Shown piece by piece: positions 12,974 to 25,080 of a stretch of DNA of 64,000 nt (positions are counted from its first letter, which is position 1; every line of letters begins with the position of its first letter). The notes below the pieces were generated by a model that worked only from the letters and a program-made list of their open reading frames with translations, did not search any database and was not told the DNA's origin. Source of the stretch: Thunnus maccoyii. Its lineage: Eukaryota > Chordata > Actinopteri > Scombriformes > Scombridae. Made by a program: the position numbers and the translations under genes. The stretch lies in NCBI RefSeq assembly GCF_910596095.1, contig NC_056551.1:13595501-13659500 (forward strand), read 5' to 3'.

Positions 12974-15116
12974 AAACTAAACCCTCTGTGCGTGGAGGAC
13001 CGAGTGGAAACTATTTACTGTGATAACTGCATGATAGTACATAGTCCTGCAAAACACAGTGCTCGATCTCACTGCTGCACTGATCAGGAAGCACTTATTT
13101 TACAAGATTAACAGCTTTCGCAGTGGCCCTTAATCATCAAGCTTTCATGAGTTTAAAGGTGGACTGCTGCACCAGCTATTCATAAATCCATTTCTAAATT
13201 TGTATGAGCAACATCTTAGTACAGACTTTAGAAATGTGTAAATGGTTGCTAGGAAACTGAAGCAGCACAAGCTGTAACATAACTGCCAAAAATGACAGTT
13301 TTAGGGGCCAATCTATATTTTTAACTTAAGTGCTATTTTTTGTAAATGTTGGTATCACTTTGTTTTACTTATATGCATAAATGGAGAAATATTTGTTTCA
13401 GACTATTCATGCAGTCTAGAATTAGTGGAAAATATGAGATTACACTAATCTAACTGAGGCTATTTAGCTACATTATTAGCATACAATAACATTTTTCAGT
13501 TTGAGGTATATTCTGCTATTTTTGTGAAATGTAATTTAAAATCTTTTGAGTTTATCATTATTAAACAGCATGTTGATCAAGTGTCAGGTCAGATGTGTTT
13601 GACTCTTCAGTCAAAACTGGTCAGATATTAGCAAACTAACGTTTTGTCAGTTGGTTCAGTAGCTACTCAGCAGTTAACTGTGGCAGTTACTGGGTTGTAT
13701 ATTTAACACTAGTAATAATAATCTCTACGTAGGAAACTACTTTGTGTGGAGCATACAAATCTCTACTTATTGAACGGTCCGTGTACATTTTAACTGATTT
13801 CAGCACTAGAATGACACGTACATTATAAATAGGCAAAGCTTGAACTTATGAACAACTGGTGCCAAGACCCTCTGATCTTAAAATGTCTCTCTGATGTTGT
13901 TTTATCAGTGAACATTTGTGTTCATATAAGGTGTGAGATGAGCTTCATGAATGAGATCAGGCAGGTGGCTGAGGACCATTTTGATTTCATTTTGATTTAA
14001 CCTGGAAAAGTCTCATTGAAATTAAAAATCTCTTTTACAAGAACATCCTGGCCAAGACAGGCAGCAGCACAATAAACAGGGTTGAAGACATCAAAAACAT
14101 AATAATTTACAATGAAAATAAAGAATAAATTACAGAATCAGAAAACATTAAAAATATTCATCAGTATTCGTTGCAAGTCATCAACATCAGGGATCAAACA
14201 GGGGTAATATGAGTCAGTCAAAACATCTACAGCCAGATGTGCCTGCCTCCAAGTCATCTAGAATTACTTTAAATGCATCCAGTGAGACCAACTTTTGCCA
14301 TTGATTCCAAGCGGAGGGAGCAACATACTTAAACGCCCTTTTTCCCACTTGCTTGATGAATGAGGGCCAGTGCACCTATTTGCAACTGCACACCCACCAG
14401 AATAACCTTGAGTAGGTGCTTCTGTTACCTGTAACTCTCCTCTATATTTCCTGTAGGCGAATATCAATCATATATGTGAATATTGACCTGCTGTAGACTA
14501 TGGGACACATTATCCATTTCTTATATGTAGCTGTCAGACTTTCCACAGCTGTACCTTTCATTTCACCCCCGCAAGCAATACATTCTTATTAGTGCCAAAT
14601 ATGCCACACACCAGCCTTTTGTGGTGGATTGTCAGTGATTTTATTTCCAGTAAACTTGCTTTTTTGAGCAAACTCACAGCATGGATTTACCATAGGTGCA
14701 TGAGTTAACAAGAATACAGGTAGGTGCTACAGTTTTACTAGATCTCCTAACTTCCTATTAATGTTTTTATAGCTGTAGAATTAGGTTTTGGAAATTTTCT
14801 GGCACATGAATTGTGTGGTATTGTCTGATATATACAGTAGTACGTCTTCCGGTGAATTTTGTTCAGTTGCACAAATACAAGCCACCTTGTGGCTGTTTCA
14901 GGTATTTAACTGTGTGTCAGGTACATTTTGATAGACCACTAGTAAGATAAGAGGGATGGGAAGAATAGAAAATATGTTCTCTGCATTTGTTAATGGAGAA
15001 TTTCTAATGTTCTGAAATATGTGAAGTCTGTGAAATTATTCCACCCAGCGTTGTTTTATCCTCAGTCTCTGAATGCTTCCTCTAATGCCCAGTGACAATC
15101 AACCTCTGTCAATAAA
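12974..15116 (+). terminator. rusc2 3' UTR and candidate poly(A) signals
   Basis: AT-rich sequence after the rusc2 stop with no splice-consistent coding exon that I can see. Candidate AATAAA signals occur at 14071-14076, in a cluster near 14115-14130, and at 15111-15116. The last lies about 160 bp from the opposing cimip2b signal. Which is used cannot be told from sequence. Confidence 0.45.
13990..14720. repeat. Probable dispersed repeat in rusc2 3' flank
   Basis: The segment containing CATCCTGGCCAAGACAGGCA and the following CAAGCGGAGGGAGCAACATA block resembles a fish interspersed repeat I have met in many 3' UTRs and intergenic regions. No terminal repeats were seen; class and limits are uncertain. 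Confidence 0.35.
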
Positions 15117-15277
15117 GATTTAACATATTGATTACCTGCCTTACTTTAATGTACCAACCATGTACAAAGGTTTACTCATGTGCCAAATATTGTTGCAGTT
15201 CAGCACAAATTGTTTTCATGGAAATGTGAGGACTTCAGATTTGACTCATGTCACAACTTCATAATGCTGGTAATCAT

Positions 15278-15283
15278 TTTATT
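15278..15283 (-). terminator. cimip2b: cimip2b poly(A) signal
   Basis: TTTATT on the plus strand is AATAAA on the minus strand, beginning only 9 nt beyond the cimip2b stop codon (15292-15294). The gene would have an extremely short 3' UTR. Confidence 0.6.
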
Positions 15284-15291
15284 GAGGTGTT

Positions 15292-16662
15292 TTATGACTT
15301 TGCCTGAAGGGTTCTCTTGATGCTGCTCTTTTCCAGTGCATTCTTGGAAAGTTGACCAAAGGTATGTCCATACATGAATTGGTATCCTGTGGGATGGTGT
15401 AGAGTTAGACATGCTTTAACATGAAGCTTATCTGTGGCAATTTGTTCAGTTACTTCCATAATTTAGCTGATCACATGATGACACTGACACAGACCTGGTA
15501 TATGTCCTGTGAATGATGGCACCACACCCCTGTTTGATGGATAGATTGCCGGGATGGGAGGTATTGTACTGTCCTTCCACTCTGGGATGTGTTTGAAGGT
15601 GGGCTCAGCCTGCTGCTGCTTCCCAAACTGGATCAGCGCCCGGTTGGTAGTGATGGGGTAACCTTTGCCAATTAGGAAGCGAGATTTCGGCACGTGCCCT
15701 GTAAATCCTGTGAAAAGACATCACTTAGACATCACATTTTTTGCCATGTTTATCCATGAAAAAACAAGTTTAAAAGCTGAATTACTCAATATTTTATACT
15801 AACCCAAATAAATAAATTTGGATTATAAAGAGGTGACAAATCCACGGTGAATATCATCCAACTCTGATGCTCTACACAGCATTTTATCCTCTTTAAGCTT
15901 ATTGTTTTGGTTATGTGACAGATTTTACTGTATTTCCACTACAAACCCCCCGTGGTGAACAAGATTGCAGCACCAGTTTATAACTGTTTAAGTCTTCTGT
16001 GTTGTACCTGAGATGAAATACTTGTGTGGGTTATCATCGTCCATGAAATATGGTTTTCCAAGGGGGATGAAGGGCTTCAACGGTTTGTAGATCACTTTAT
16101 TGGAGATCGCTGTCAAAGGGGGTTTTGGCCTCTGGATCAAAGATGATGAAAAGATGACATTTGAGAGCCATTAAAACATGCATGACTCTGATATATGATC
16201 TCTATGATCTCTGCTAAAATGATCATATGACACACATGTTTAAAAGCCGTAATAGAAAGGTTATGAAAGCAACAAAGATTCTACATAACAATACATAATT
16301 AATGCGAAAAACCCCAGAATTAATGTAAACCCACTTACGTAATAGTGATATCAGCAACTTAGTGCAGGTGAATGGAAATCTGAGATTGATTGATTATGCT
16401 GCTTAAACATCTAAAAGAGTCATTCATGTGAATCTCAGAGACATAATTGGTGAATCTGTGTTTTGTTGTACTGGGAAGCTGTTCAGTCCTGCTTCTTAGT
16501 CTTTCTTCTAAAGGTGGATTAGCCTACATTACAGTGAACTGACACTGAGCTCCACCATGGATAATTAAACAAGAGTGAACCTATTCAGAGGTACCGTGTC
16601 AACATGTGCGTATGTGTGTGTGTGTGGGCAACACAGTGACAGAGTGGTAGAGCTGAGCATAT

Positions 16663-16693
<31 letters not shown>

Positions 16694-18467
16694 GAGATAC
16701 TTCAAACTGTTGGTTGGTGTAGTTGACAATAACTGGCAGTTCTGATGATTTCCGTTGGATCCTTTCATGCCTTTCCTGTTGAAACTCAGACAACGCTTTA
16801 TGACATGTTTCAGAGTAGCTGCAGGCAAAGTAGTTCCGCCTTTTTGGGATGAAGCCTAAAACAACAACAAACAACATCAAAGGGTCAGTTTCTCCAAATT
16901 TCTAGAGAGGAGGGTTTTAGTTTGATATGCCAGGGTTTTGAGATGCGATTGAAAAGATAACACAGCATTTAAAGATAACATTTAAAAAATTTAACAGCTA
17001 CATATCTTTCCAGAAACAGCGTCCTATTTTCTTTGATACACATTGTATTTCGAAAGAAAAAGGTTCACAACGAGGTCTGTGTATTATCCAGAATAGCTGT
17101 GACATTGTGTTTAGAGGGATATGTTGTTAATCCACAGATGAAACTCTATTCATCTGAATTGTACTGGCGAGGCATCAGAAATCTTGACGATAGATATATC
17201 TAAAAACCAGGAACTGACCCTTTGAAAAAGCTGCTGTACATAAACACAAAAAGGGACTTTACCTTGTAAATCACCACTGGAAACATTGCAGCAAGTGGTT
17301 GTATTACTGCATATTTTACACCAATTAGGATTTATCAACCACTTACTGTACTTCTATGCAGCTGTTACTTAATAATTTAACAGTTTGGACACTGATTATT
17401 TGGTCTTGTATTGCTGTGAAAACTGTCATCAAAGTTCTTATTGACAGATTTCAGTTATAACTGACACATATTGTGGTTTAGCGTTCAGTTATTTCACATT
17501 AGGTAATCAACAGCTTGGGAATTAAAATGTTACCAAACTTTGTAGATGTGAAAATAAAAATAATTTTCCATGCGGTGTTCAGTTACTTTGTTGACCCCCT
17601 GTGTTAGTGTGTGATACCTACCTGTGAATCCTGGTATCACCTTCCTCATGTTACTTTCAGGGTTGCTTCTCAGTGTCAGACCAGGGTCACACTCTGTGGA
17701 GGGGATGTGACCTGTGTGGAGGACCAGGCGGTTGGAGTGGTTCACCTCAGGATTGGTGAGCAGTTCGGCTGTGAGCTGGCCGTAGGACTTCCCCACATTG
17801 TACTTCAGCTGCGGGCAATAGCCTGCGTACCTGAAAGAAAGAGAGAGAGAGTCTGGTGTAAAAAACAAAGTCATCATGGGTCTTGTGCCTCAGCAGGTTT
17901 GGAGCTTGAAACAATAAGAAATTATTTAAATATACAGTAGATATGAGTTGACTTGATTTACCAGACAATTTTAGAGAAAATAAAGAGGATTTGAGGAAGG
18001 AATTGTGATTTATGGAGTTTGTAGTGTTGTTCTATGGGGACAAATGGACCCTTGTGGGTAAACACCTCAGCATTATAGTACTACTGTAATCTATTGCAGT
18101 GAACTATTCTGTAGGTCTTTTAATTGTGTGTACAAAACAGAAACACTTTAGAACGCAGCCATTTATGGTGAAATAAAAGAAAGTAGCAACCATTGGTTAA
18201 ACACAACTCTGAAAAGACTTCAATTTTAAAAAAAAAGGGAAAAAGGAACGACAATTAGCTACATTATTAAAATTTCAATTCACATACAGTACATGAATTC
18301 CATTATAATCCTGTGCAATCAACGTTACATATAGTATGTCTTTGTAAAATCTTAAATATTAAAATATCATAATTTCTCACTGATGAGGAGGCTCGGACTT
18401 ACCCTGGTATGTAATGTGGGTCGGGTGTCAGCAGAACTTTGCTAAATTTAGGGGCGTATTTCTCCAT
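15292..18467 (-). CDS. cimip2b: Ciliary microtubule inner protein 2B (FAM166B)
   Basis: Six exons on the minus strand: 18403-18467, 17622-17830, 16701-16855, 16008-16131, 15495-15707, 15292-15386. All phases agree and give 286 aa, close to the roughly 275 aa of the human protein. CIMIP2 proteins bind in the lumen of axonemal doublet microtubules of motile cilia. Four copies of the family motif (P-G/S-aromatic-x-G-aromatic/H-x-P followed by a basic/aromatic strand) are visible: [25 protein letters not shown] (from residue 18) with the K-x-Y-G-Q end, IPGFTGFIP (about 87-95), ISGFTGHVPKSRFLIG (about 183-198) and SFTGHIPGYQFMYGHTFGQLS (about 249). The third linker carries the conserved DDDNPHKYF. 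The start is the only ATG before the first PGY motif. Splice donors of exon 3 (GTATCT) and exon 5 (GTCTGT) are weak. It converges with rusc2. Confidence 0.93.
16607..16687. repeat. GT/CA microsatellite next to cimip2b exon 3 donor
   Basis: (GT)n tracts at about 16607-16627 and 16662-16687. On the coding strand the intron reads GTATCTCCTCTCTC followed at once by a (CA)n tract, so the repeat starts about 13 nt after the splice donor. Confidence 0.9.
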
Positions 18468-19064
18468 ATTTATCCCCCTGAAGGCTCCAGCAGCTCGCCG
18501 TCCTGCGGTGTTTGCTGGTTGCTACAGACAGTCAAACACAAACAAACTGATGCATCGAAGCTCAGAGTCATGAAAGTGACGAGAGCAAGAAAACTTTTAC
18601 TGCAAGGAAAAAATGCTATTGTTTCCTATTGCTGTACTTAATAATACAGTGTGGGAATTAAGTCTGTGCTGTAGTCTAATAGCTAGATATATTGATTATT
18701 AGAACATAAGTAACTGTTCTATCACTCAGTCACACATTTATGTTTATAAATTCATTGTCGCAGGAATACAGTAGTATATCACCACTGGGATTTAAGGTTT
18801 TGTTGATTCAGTTGCTTCCTACTAATATTTAACATTAACATAAGAGCGACGTTTCCTCCTCAGAAAGGTTCCCAGAGTGATCAGAGGGTCTTGCTGTTAT
18901 GTGTTAGGGTCTGTTATGTGACAGACGCATGAGCCACCTTTACATTGCATTATAATTTGCATAAAAATATAATTAATAATATATATATGTGTTTTTTTTA
19001 ATTTTTTTTTCAAATTAGGTGTATAAAAAAATGAATGAAGGAAACAACCAATTCAAACGTGAAT

Positions 19065-19078
19065 ATTACCATGACAAC
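19065..19078. promoter_or_regulatory. RFX X-box match upstream of cimip2b
   Basis: ATTACCATGACAAC fits the X-box pattern RYYNYY-N(1-3)-RRNRAC at every position (ATTACC, spacer AT, GACAAC). RFX factors bind this in promoters of ciliary genes, and cimip2b is a ciliary gene starting about 600 bp away. The match is direct; its function is inferred. Confidence 0.5.
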
Positions 19079-19234
19079 CCATGGACGTGGTATCAAAAAG
19101 GGCTACGTTCCTTGACCGGTTCTCACTGTTAAAAAATGTTATTTTTAAGATTTTGTTTTGAATATTTTATGTATGTATTTTTTATTTGTGATTGTGATGT
19201 GATTACTGTTAAAAATGGAGAGGGTGACTTTTTA

Positions 19235-19270
19235 AATAGATAGATAGAAAAATAGATAGATAGAAAGATA
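19235..19270. repeat. TAGA tetranucleotide microsatellite
   Basis: Interrupted (TAGA)n tract. Confidence 0.85.
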
Positions 19271-20954
19271 TTCTTGAGAAATGCTCAACGACTACCCCTA
19301 GCGACCCCTGCAGTTTGTGGCATAATATAAAGAGGGGGAATGTTAACACAGACTTATGTACATATGGGTGGGCTTGTAAATAGAAATGTTTATGAAATTA
19401 AAAAAAGTAAAAGTAAATAAATGAAGAGTCCCCCAACCACGACCCCCTGAAAAGTTTTAATGACTTATTCTTCATTGTTATTCAGTCAACAGTTATACTG
19501 TACGTTATCATATAAAATCATGCCAATGTATTTTTTTCCCCTACATGATGTGTCAAAAGCCTCTCCACATTGCCAGAAATACATTTCTGGTGGTGAGATA
19601 TATTCACTACTTCAATTAATTTTTTTGTATTGAAAGTATTATTTTTTTAATAAAATGAATTGAAGATATTAAGTCTATAAATACTGGAATTAACCTACTT
19701 TTTTAAATTATTATTCTTTTTATTGTAGAATATAACTCCTATCAGATCAATCTCCACAATACACAGGACATGAGCTCTCTATCCTGAAATGCGGAAAAAG
19801 ATCAACAGAAACAACAAATACTATTCGTAGTTTCTTACAAATAACAAGTGGTGTGCTGGAAACATAAGTTTTAAACCTCAAATATACATGGATTGAGTGG
19901 GATGAGAAGTGGAGTTTTTACTTTTTTCTGTTTTCACTTTAATTTTCAATTGGCTGGTTTGTGGGTATGTGTGTTTGTGAATGGATGTATAGCCATGTGT
20001 ATGAGTGTATAGAAAAAAGACAAAAAACAAGAATATAAGTCAGTAAATAAATCATTAAAGTGGAGGAACTGTTAAATCACAGATAATAATCATTGCGACT
20101 GCAGCAGACTGCAAAATGATTTCTTTAGTTTTGTGGTTCCATGATTGTGAATAGACTCGTGTGTTTGATCTGATGACTGTCAGTATTCACCTGGAGAATG
20201 CAGATCATATCAGCCCACAGGAATGTCCATTCTACACATTCCTATAGTCTCAGATATGTCTTGGTTTGTTCAAGTGACGAAACAGAGTATAGAGTTTCAG
20301 CTTCTTCTTACAGTCCCTATTCACACACATACCATCATACTGTATATCCACTGTAGGATTTTTACCATATTATGTTACCCTTCTCATACACTCTCTCAGG
20401 AATAAATGGGTTATGGCATGTAGGTCACAGAAATTAGTTTCCATCTCAACTTGTGGGAAACATTTCAAGGGCAGTTCTAAGACTTGTTTTATCTTTAATA
20501 TGTTGTTACTCCCTTTACAATACCTCTGTTTTACAAAAGAACTATCTGCAGTTTGTTTGTTAGAGTGCCATCTGTAATTACACAGAATAACCCGGGTTAA
20601 ATTTATGTGACCGTGTCGAGGCTTGTTCTTGCTATGTCTTGGATTTTTTTTTATAGGTGTGAGGACAAATCAAACATTTCAAATAACACAGCAGATGAGT
20701 CACTCTTTTTCCAGTACTGGTGACAAGAAGGAGCGGGTATCGACATGCAGCTCTGTGCTGTGACAGGACAGATGACAGGGAGAGGCGTGGTGAAGGAATA
20801 GAGGCGGATCAAGGGGGATGTTTTGAATTCTCCAGCAATCACCAGCTCACCTCAGCTAATGACTATGTGGGCTGTCTTAACCGTTGTTCATTTTCCTGTT
20901 GCAGTTGCCATTCAGCCGCAGACGTGTGACAGACAGAGGGGGAAACCTTTGGAG

Positions 20955-23900
20955 ATGAATCTATACAGGAGCTTCGGGAACCTTATGGAGGCTTGGGTAA
21001 CTGAGGGAAACCTGTGTTCTGACCCAGAATGGCTTGGAAATCATGATGAAGACTCTGCTGCATCTTCAACTGACATGGGGACAAATCTGCGCTCTGAATC
21101 GGTGGACTCTGGAGTGGAGACACCCAGCTCTGACACATCTTTTCCTGCTACATCCTGCATCTCCACAGATAATGCAGAAATAGACACATTTACTCAGACT
21201 TCAACATCCCAGTCTCCTTTGCTCTCCTCTTCTGTGCCTCCCTTTTCTTCCTCTTCCTCCCCGCACATCTGTCCCAGCAGAGCCCAGGAAGGATCTACAG
21301 CCTTGCACCTAAAAGTGGAGCAAACCCTCCAGAGGGCTGACTGTGAACGACTAAAGGACAACCCAGAGCCTGTTACAGTTGACGAGGTGCTCAGGCGGCA
21401 GCCTCGAACATCTTTTCTATCAAAACGGCACACATCGAACTTGGTGAGAGGTCAGAGGTCACAGAGTTTAGGCCCAAGGAGGACAGTCAACCCATCAGTG
21501 CCAGTCAGGCAGATGTCAGAAATTCACAGACGGCCGCTGTCTTTGAGTTGTGGCAAGCAGGCAGCTCAGACAAGATCAGAGGTGAGATACTGTTTATGTT
21601 GCAAACCAAACTGTGTTCATATTCAAAGAATTCAGCATTTTTTGTGGGGAAATGCTGAAGAAACACAAAGATTTCTACACAATGTCTGATCTCTGTCTGT
21701 GAAAATACAAAACGGATGTGCTTATTTGGAACCAGTTTCAGGGTTACATCAGTTTCACAGTAACATGTATAGTCTTGCTTGTAACTGGGAAAAGGGAAGC
21801 CTGAAAGAAAGTCGCACAAGGGAAACTACCATTAATGGGTTGCAACACTTACTCACAGAGTTGCTCTCACATTGAAAGTAGGACAGGCATGTCATTACTC
21901 ACACAAAATCTCTTTTATGGCGACGACCTTTAATGGGTCCGTCTGCGGTGCAAGGGATCGTAAACCAGTCTGCCCAGGTGACTTTACGCTCACGTGCATG
22001 ACAGGAATGGACGGAGACATGTGGGGGAAGCTGAGCAGTCTGCAGTGTTTTAGAGAAATATGACAGACATGTCATTAAGTAGATAGCGGAAAACAATTAG
22101 TCTCGATTTGAAATGTGATTTCAAACAACACTGGTGACCTGTTTCATATTTGTCATAACTAACTGTGTTTAATGTGAAAGTCAGGTCATGCTGACCACAG
22201 AGGTGTTGAAAGAACTGGATTAATTGTTCAACTTGTATCTAATTATGTTCTCAATGTTGTTTTAGTCCTCGGGTATGTGAGAATACTGTACTGTAGCTTT
22301 TCTTGTGTAAGAGCCAGAGTTCTGAGGCTTTGAGGAATGCATTTCTGAGAAGCATATAATGCCAAGTAGGCATTACCCAATTACAGTATATAATGTCATT
22401 ATATCTATTATACATTCCTTATTCTGTTCAAAACTCATGTGATGTGTGCAAGCATGCACTGTCAGTCAGACTGATGTGGATATTCTGACTAAACAGCTTG
22501 AGGATTTCATTGTAACAACTTAATAATTTCAGAAAGTAATATGAGAAAAAATAATACAGCCTCTAGTCCATATCTTTTTTTTATTACAAATACCAATAAT
22601 CAACATAAAATCAATTGACATTTGCTGGTTTCAGCTTCTCAAATTTGCTACTTTTCTTTGTTTTTCATTATTATTAATTGAACATCTTTGGAGTATTGAT
22701 TGCTGATTTGAGGGTGGCACCTTGTCCTTTTTTGATGAAACTTAGCTTCCTTGCTGCTTCTGGGAGAATGTGATGGGTATTTTCCATTTCTCATTAAAAA
22801 TTCGTCTGTCACTTGGGCACAACAATGCTTTGAGCTAAATGATAACATCAGCATGCGAACATGCTTGCAATGAAAATTCGAGCTGAATTCAGTCTAGACC
22901 AAAGTGGTGGACTGACCTACTGACCAAATTTGTCAACTACGGAGACCCATGTTGCACTGCTGTTAATAATATCACAGTAATTTTTGCATTTCTCAAACAT
23001 TTGAGAGAAATGCAAAGCAGCAGTGAAGACAAACATGGACTTTCAAGTTGAGTAAACTTATAACCATTGTATTTTTATTTGTACCCTTCATGGTAGCACT
23101 TTTCTTGCTTAATGATCCATCCAGGACCTTGGTGAGGAGGTGAGGACAGCATTGAGTCCTGGGCTCAACTACTTGGAGCAGGTATGCCAAATGTTGGAGG
23201 AAATTGCCAGGCAACAGATGCACAACCGTGCTTTACAGATGGAGATGGATGCCCTGCAGGAACATCAAGACACACAGGTGAGCCAAGACATTCAAGCATC
23301 ACATCTTTGCAAGACAATTTAGAGGTTGACACAGATTCCACAATGTGCTGATTTTTATGACACGGCCCTGTCAAGCTGGTGATGACAAGTGTCGTCTTGC
23401 AGCCCCAGGGTTCATATGAATTAAGCTATAAAAACAATGTCATTCTCATCACTTGACTCTCTTTAAGGCTCCTGACACCTGTCAGGGTGTCTCTAAAGCC
23501 CTCGAAGAAAACATCTCCTCCTGTCAAACTCTTGAGAATGAAGGTGACGAGCAAGTTTCCTGTGAACCCCATCAACAGAAAGATTATCCTTACAGAAATT
23601 TTCGTCAGAGATCAGCTTCATACACGTCTATTGAAACACTGCATTCAAGTGAGTCATCTTCCACCCGTCTTTCCATTCTCAGCTTATGTTTTTGTATATT
23701 TATTTTATTTTATATGGGCATGGATTGGCAGGATGTTCTTGTGTTTAGCTATATTATTGTGTGTGTGCTTGGTGCAGGGAAATTGAAAGCAGACTGCAAA
23801 GGGCAACACCTGAGTACAGATGACCTGCTGAAAAAGACAGAGGAAGACGGTGAAAAGCAGGTAGAATACATTCAAATATAACACATATTGTACCAAATAA

Positions 23901-24461
23901 ACACAATCAAAATACCAGCCAAGGAATATTCGTCATTTTGGTCCACAAATGTTTCAATGTTTCTTTCAGGAGTGTAAAAAGGGAGAGACGAATAAAACGA
24001 ACAAGAACTGGAGGTTAAAAATTGGGTCTTTGAGAAGAGATGATTCTGGTTTGAAAGATACAAAGAGGTGAGATATTGTATTTATAAATGTAACCTCTAG
24101 GGGAGCAGTATTATTAATCTCATATGATGCATGATGCTCTGAGGAAACGTGTGTGTAGCTCCGACATGGCAGCCAGTCACACTGATGCAGTGGTCTAGAG
24201 TTACAGTAATTCTCAGTAGATGCAGGGGTTTTGGTGGGAGTTCATTTTTAGTCTGTGCATCCGTTCCCCTTGAACATTCTGTCCTTTTTTCATGAAACTC
24301 GGCCTCCATACTGCTTCCTGTTTTCTACAATGGCTTGCCTCAACTCTGTTTGATGATTTTATTATTTATACAGCCAACAGATGCAGTCATCTGAGAAAAA
24401 CTCCACCCGGCGACGGTTGAGCAAGCTGTTCAGGAGACGAAGGAAAACTCTGCCTGCATGA
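20955..24461 (+). CDS. C8orf58-like uncharacterised protein
   Basis: Six coding exons: 20955-21581, 23125-23277, 23468-23648, 23778-23860, 23970-24067, 24374-24461. Every join is GT-AG and in phase; the product is 409 aa. Function unknown. Residues 50-55 read VDSGVE in a serine-rich, probably disordered N-terminal half. Residues about 220-260 form the best-conserved segment, SPGLNYLEQVCQMLEEIARQ, a likely amphipathic/coiled-coil helix. The C-terminus ends in a strongly basic stretch (RRRLSKLFRRRRK, about 396-406). The DSGVE and PGLxYLExxCxxLExxA blocks match what I recall of human C8orf58, which is why I make that call; the name is tentative. The start ATG at 20955 follows an acceptor at 20901-20904, but the frame is open upstream of it, so the true start could be earlier. 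Confidence 0.65.
21582..23124 (+). other. First intron of the C8orf58-like gene
   Basis: Holds a fragment of the GCTAACATGC-type fish repeat at about 22795-22930, including the recognisable CTTTGAGCTAAATGATAACA and CCAAAGTGGTGGACTGACC words. The remainder is AT-rich DNA with nothing recognisable. Confidence 0.6.
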
Positions 24462-24694
24462 ATGGACCACACTGTATTTCTTGTGATGTTTGGACATTTT
24501 GGTTTCAGTTCTGAAGAGGAGAAAACTCTCTTTTAAATAGGCGAAGCACTCTCACTGCTTTCATGCTGACTTCCTATTCAGCCTGTGTGATGTATCAAAT
24601 CTGCCATGTTTATTTATTGTCAGCTGTGCATTTGCAATCTTTTATTTATACTGATAAAGTATGTTACTTTCTAAAATACTCTGACAGGGAATGA

Positions 24695-24700
24695 AATAAA
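24695..24700 (+). terminator. Poly(A) signal of the C8orf58-like gene
   Basis: AATAAA 234 nt after the stop codon, the first canonical signal downstream of the gene. Confidence 0.65.
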
Positions 24701-24884
24701 CGTATAGTTTCTCTGTAATTTGTAATTAATAGCAGTGCAAAGCTTGATTAAAAAACTTCAAACTGGTATCTGTATTTTTTCCTGGTCAAAGCTGCGAGTT
24801 TGTAAAGAAGACAGTATTACAAGTCAAATAAAATAAAATGTCAAAATATAGCATTGCAAGTTTCCAGAGCTGAGTGTGGAAAGT

Positions 24885-25055
24885 CTTCAAGTTGCTTGTT
24901 TTGTTTAACCAACAATACAAAATCCAAAAGATATTCAATTTATAATCATACAAAAGCAGTTACACATTTTAGAAACTGGAATGAATGTTGCTTGATAAAT
25001 AACCTAAACTGTTGATTATTTATAAAAATTTTCAGTTGATTGACCCTACCTAAAT
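24885..25055. mobile_element. hAT-like MITE fragment, copy 1
   Basis: Contains GTTGCTTGTTTTGTTTAACC, AAAAGATATTCAATTTATAA and TTGCTTGATAAAT in the same order as the reverse complement of the intact copy at 63363-63739. Ends are degraded. Confidence 0.6.
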
Positions 25056-25080
25056 GAAAGTAACCCTCGGTGTTTGAAGC

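Larger units (their letters stand above)
18468..20904. other. Intergenic region between cimip2b and the C8orf58-like gene
   Basis: Bidirectional 5' flank of two divergently oriented genes. It is AT-rich and contains an RFX X-box match (19065-19078), a TAGA tetranucleotide tract (about 19235-19270) and no recognisable exon apart from a possible non-coding first exon of the rightward gene near 20640-20790. Confidence 0.55.

Noticed and set aside
23453-23881. Reading through the intron at 23649-23777 as one exon
   Set aside because: The readthrough segment is hydrophobic intron-like sequence between a good GTGAGT donor and a GTGCAG acceptor, and splicing restores phase with the next exons.
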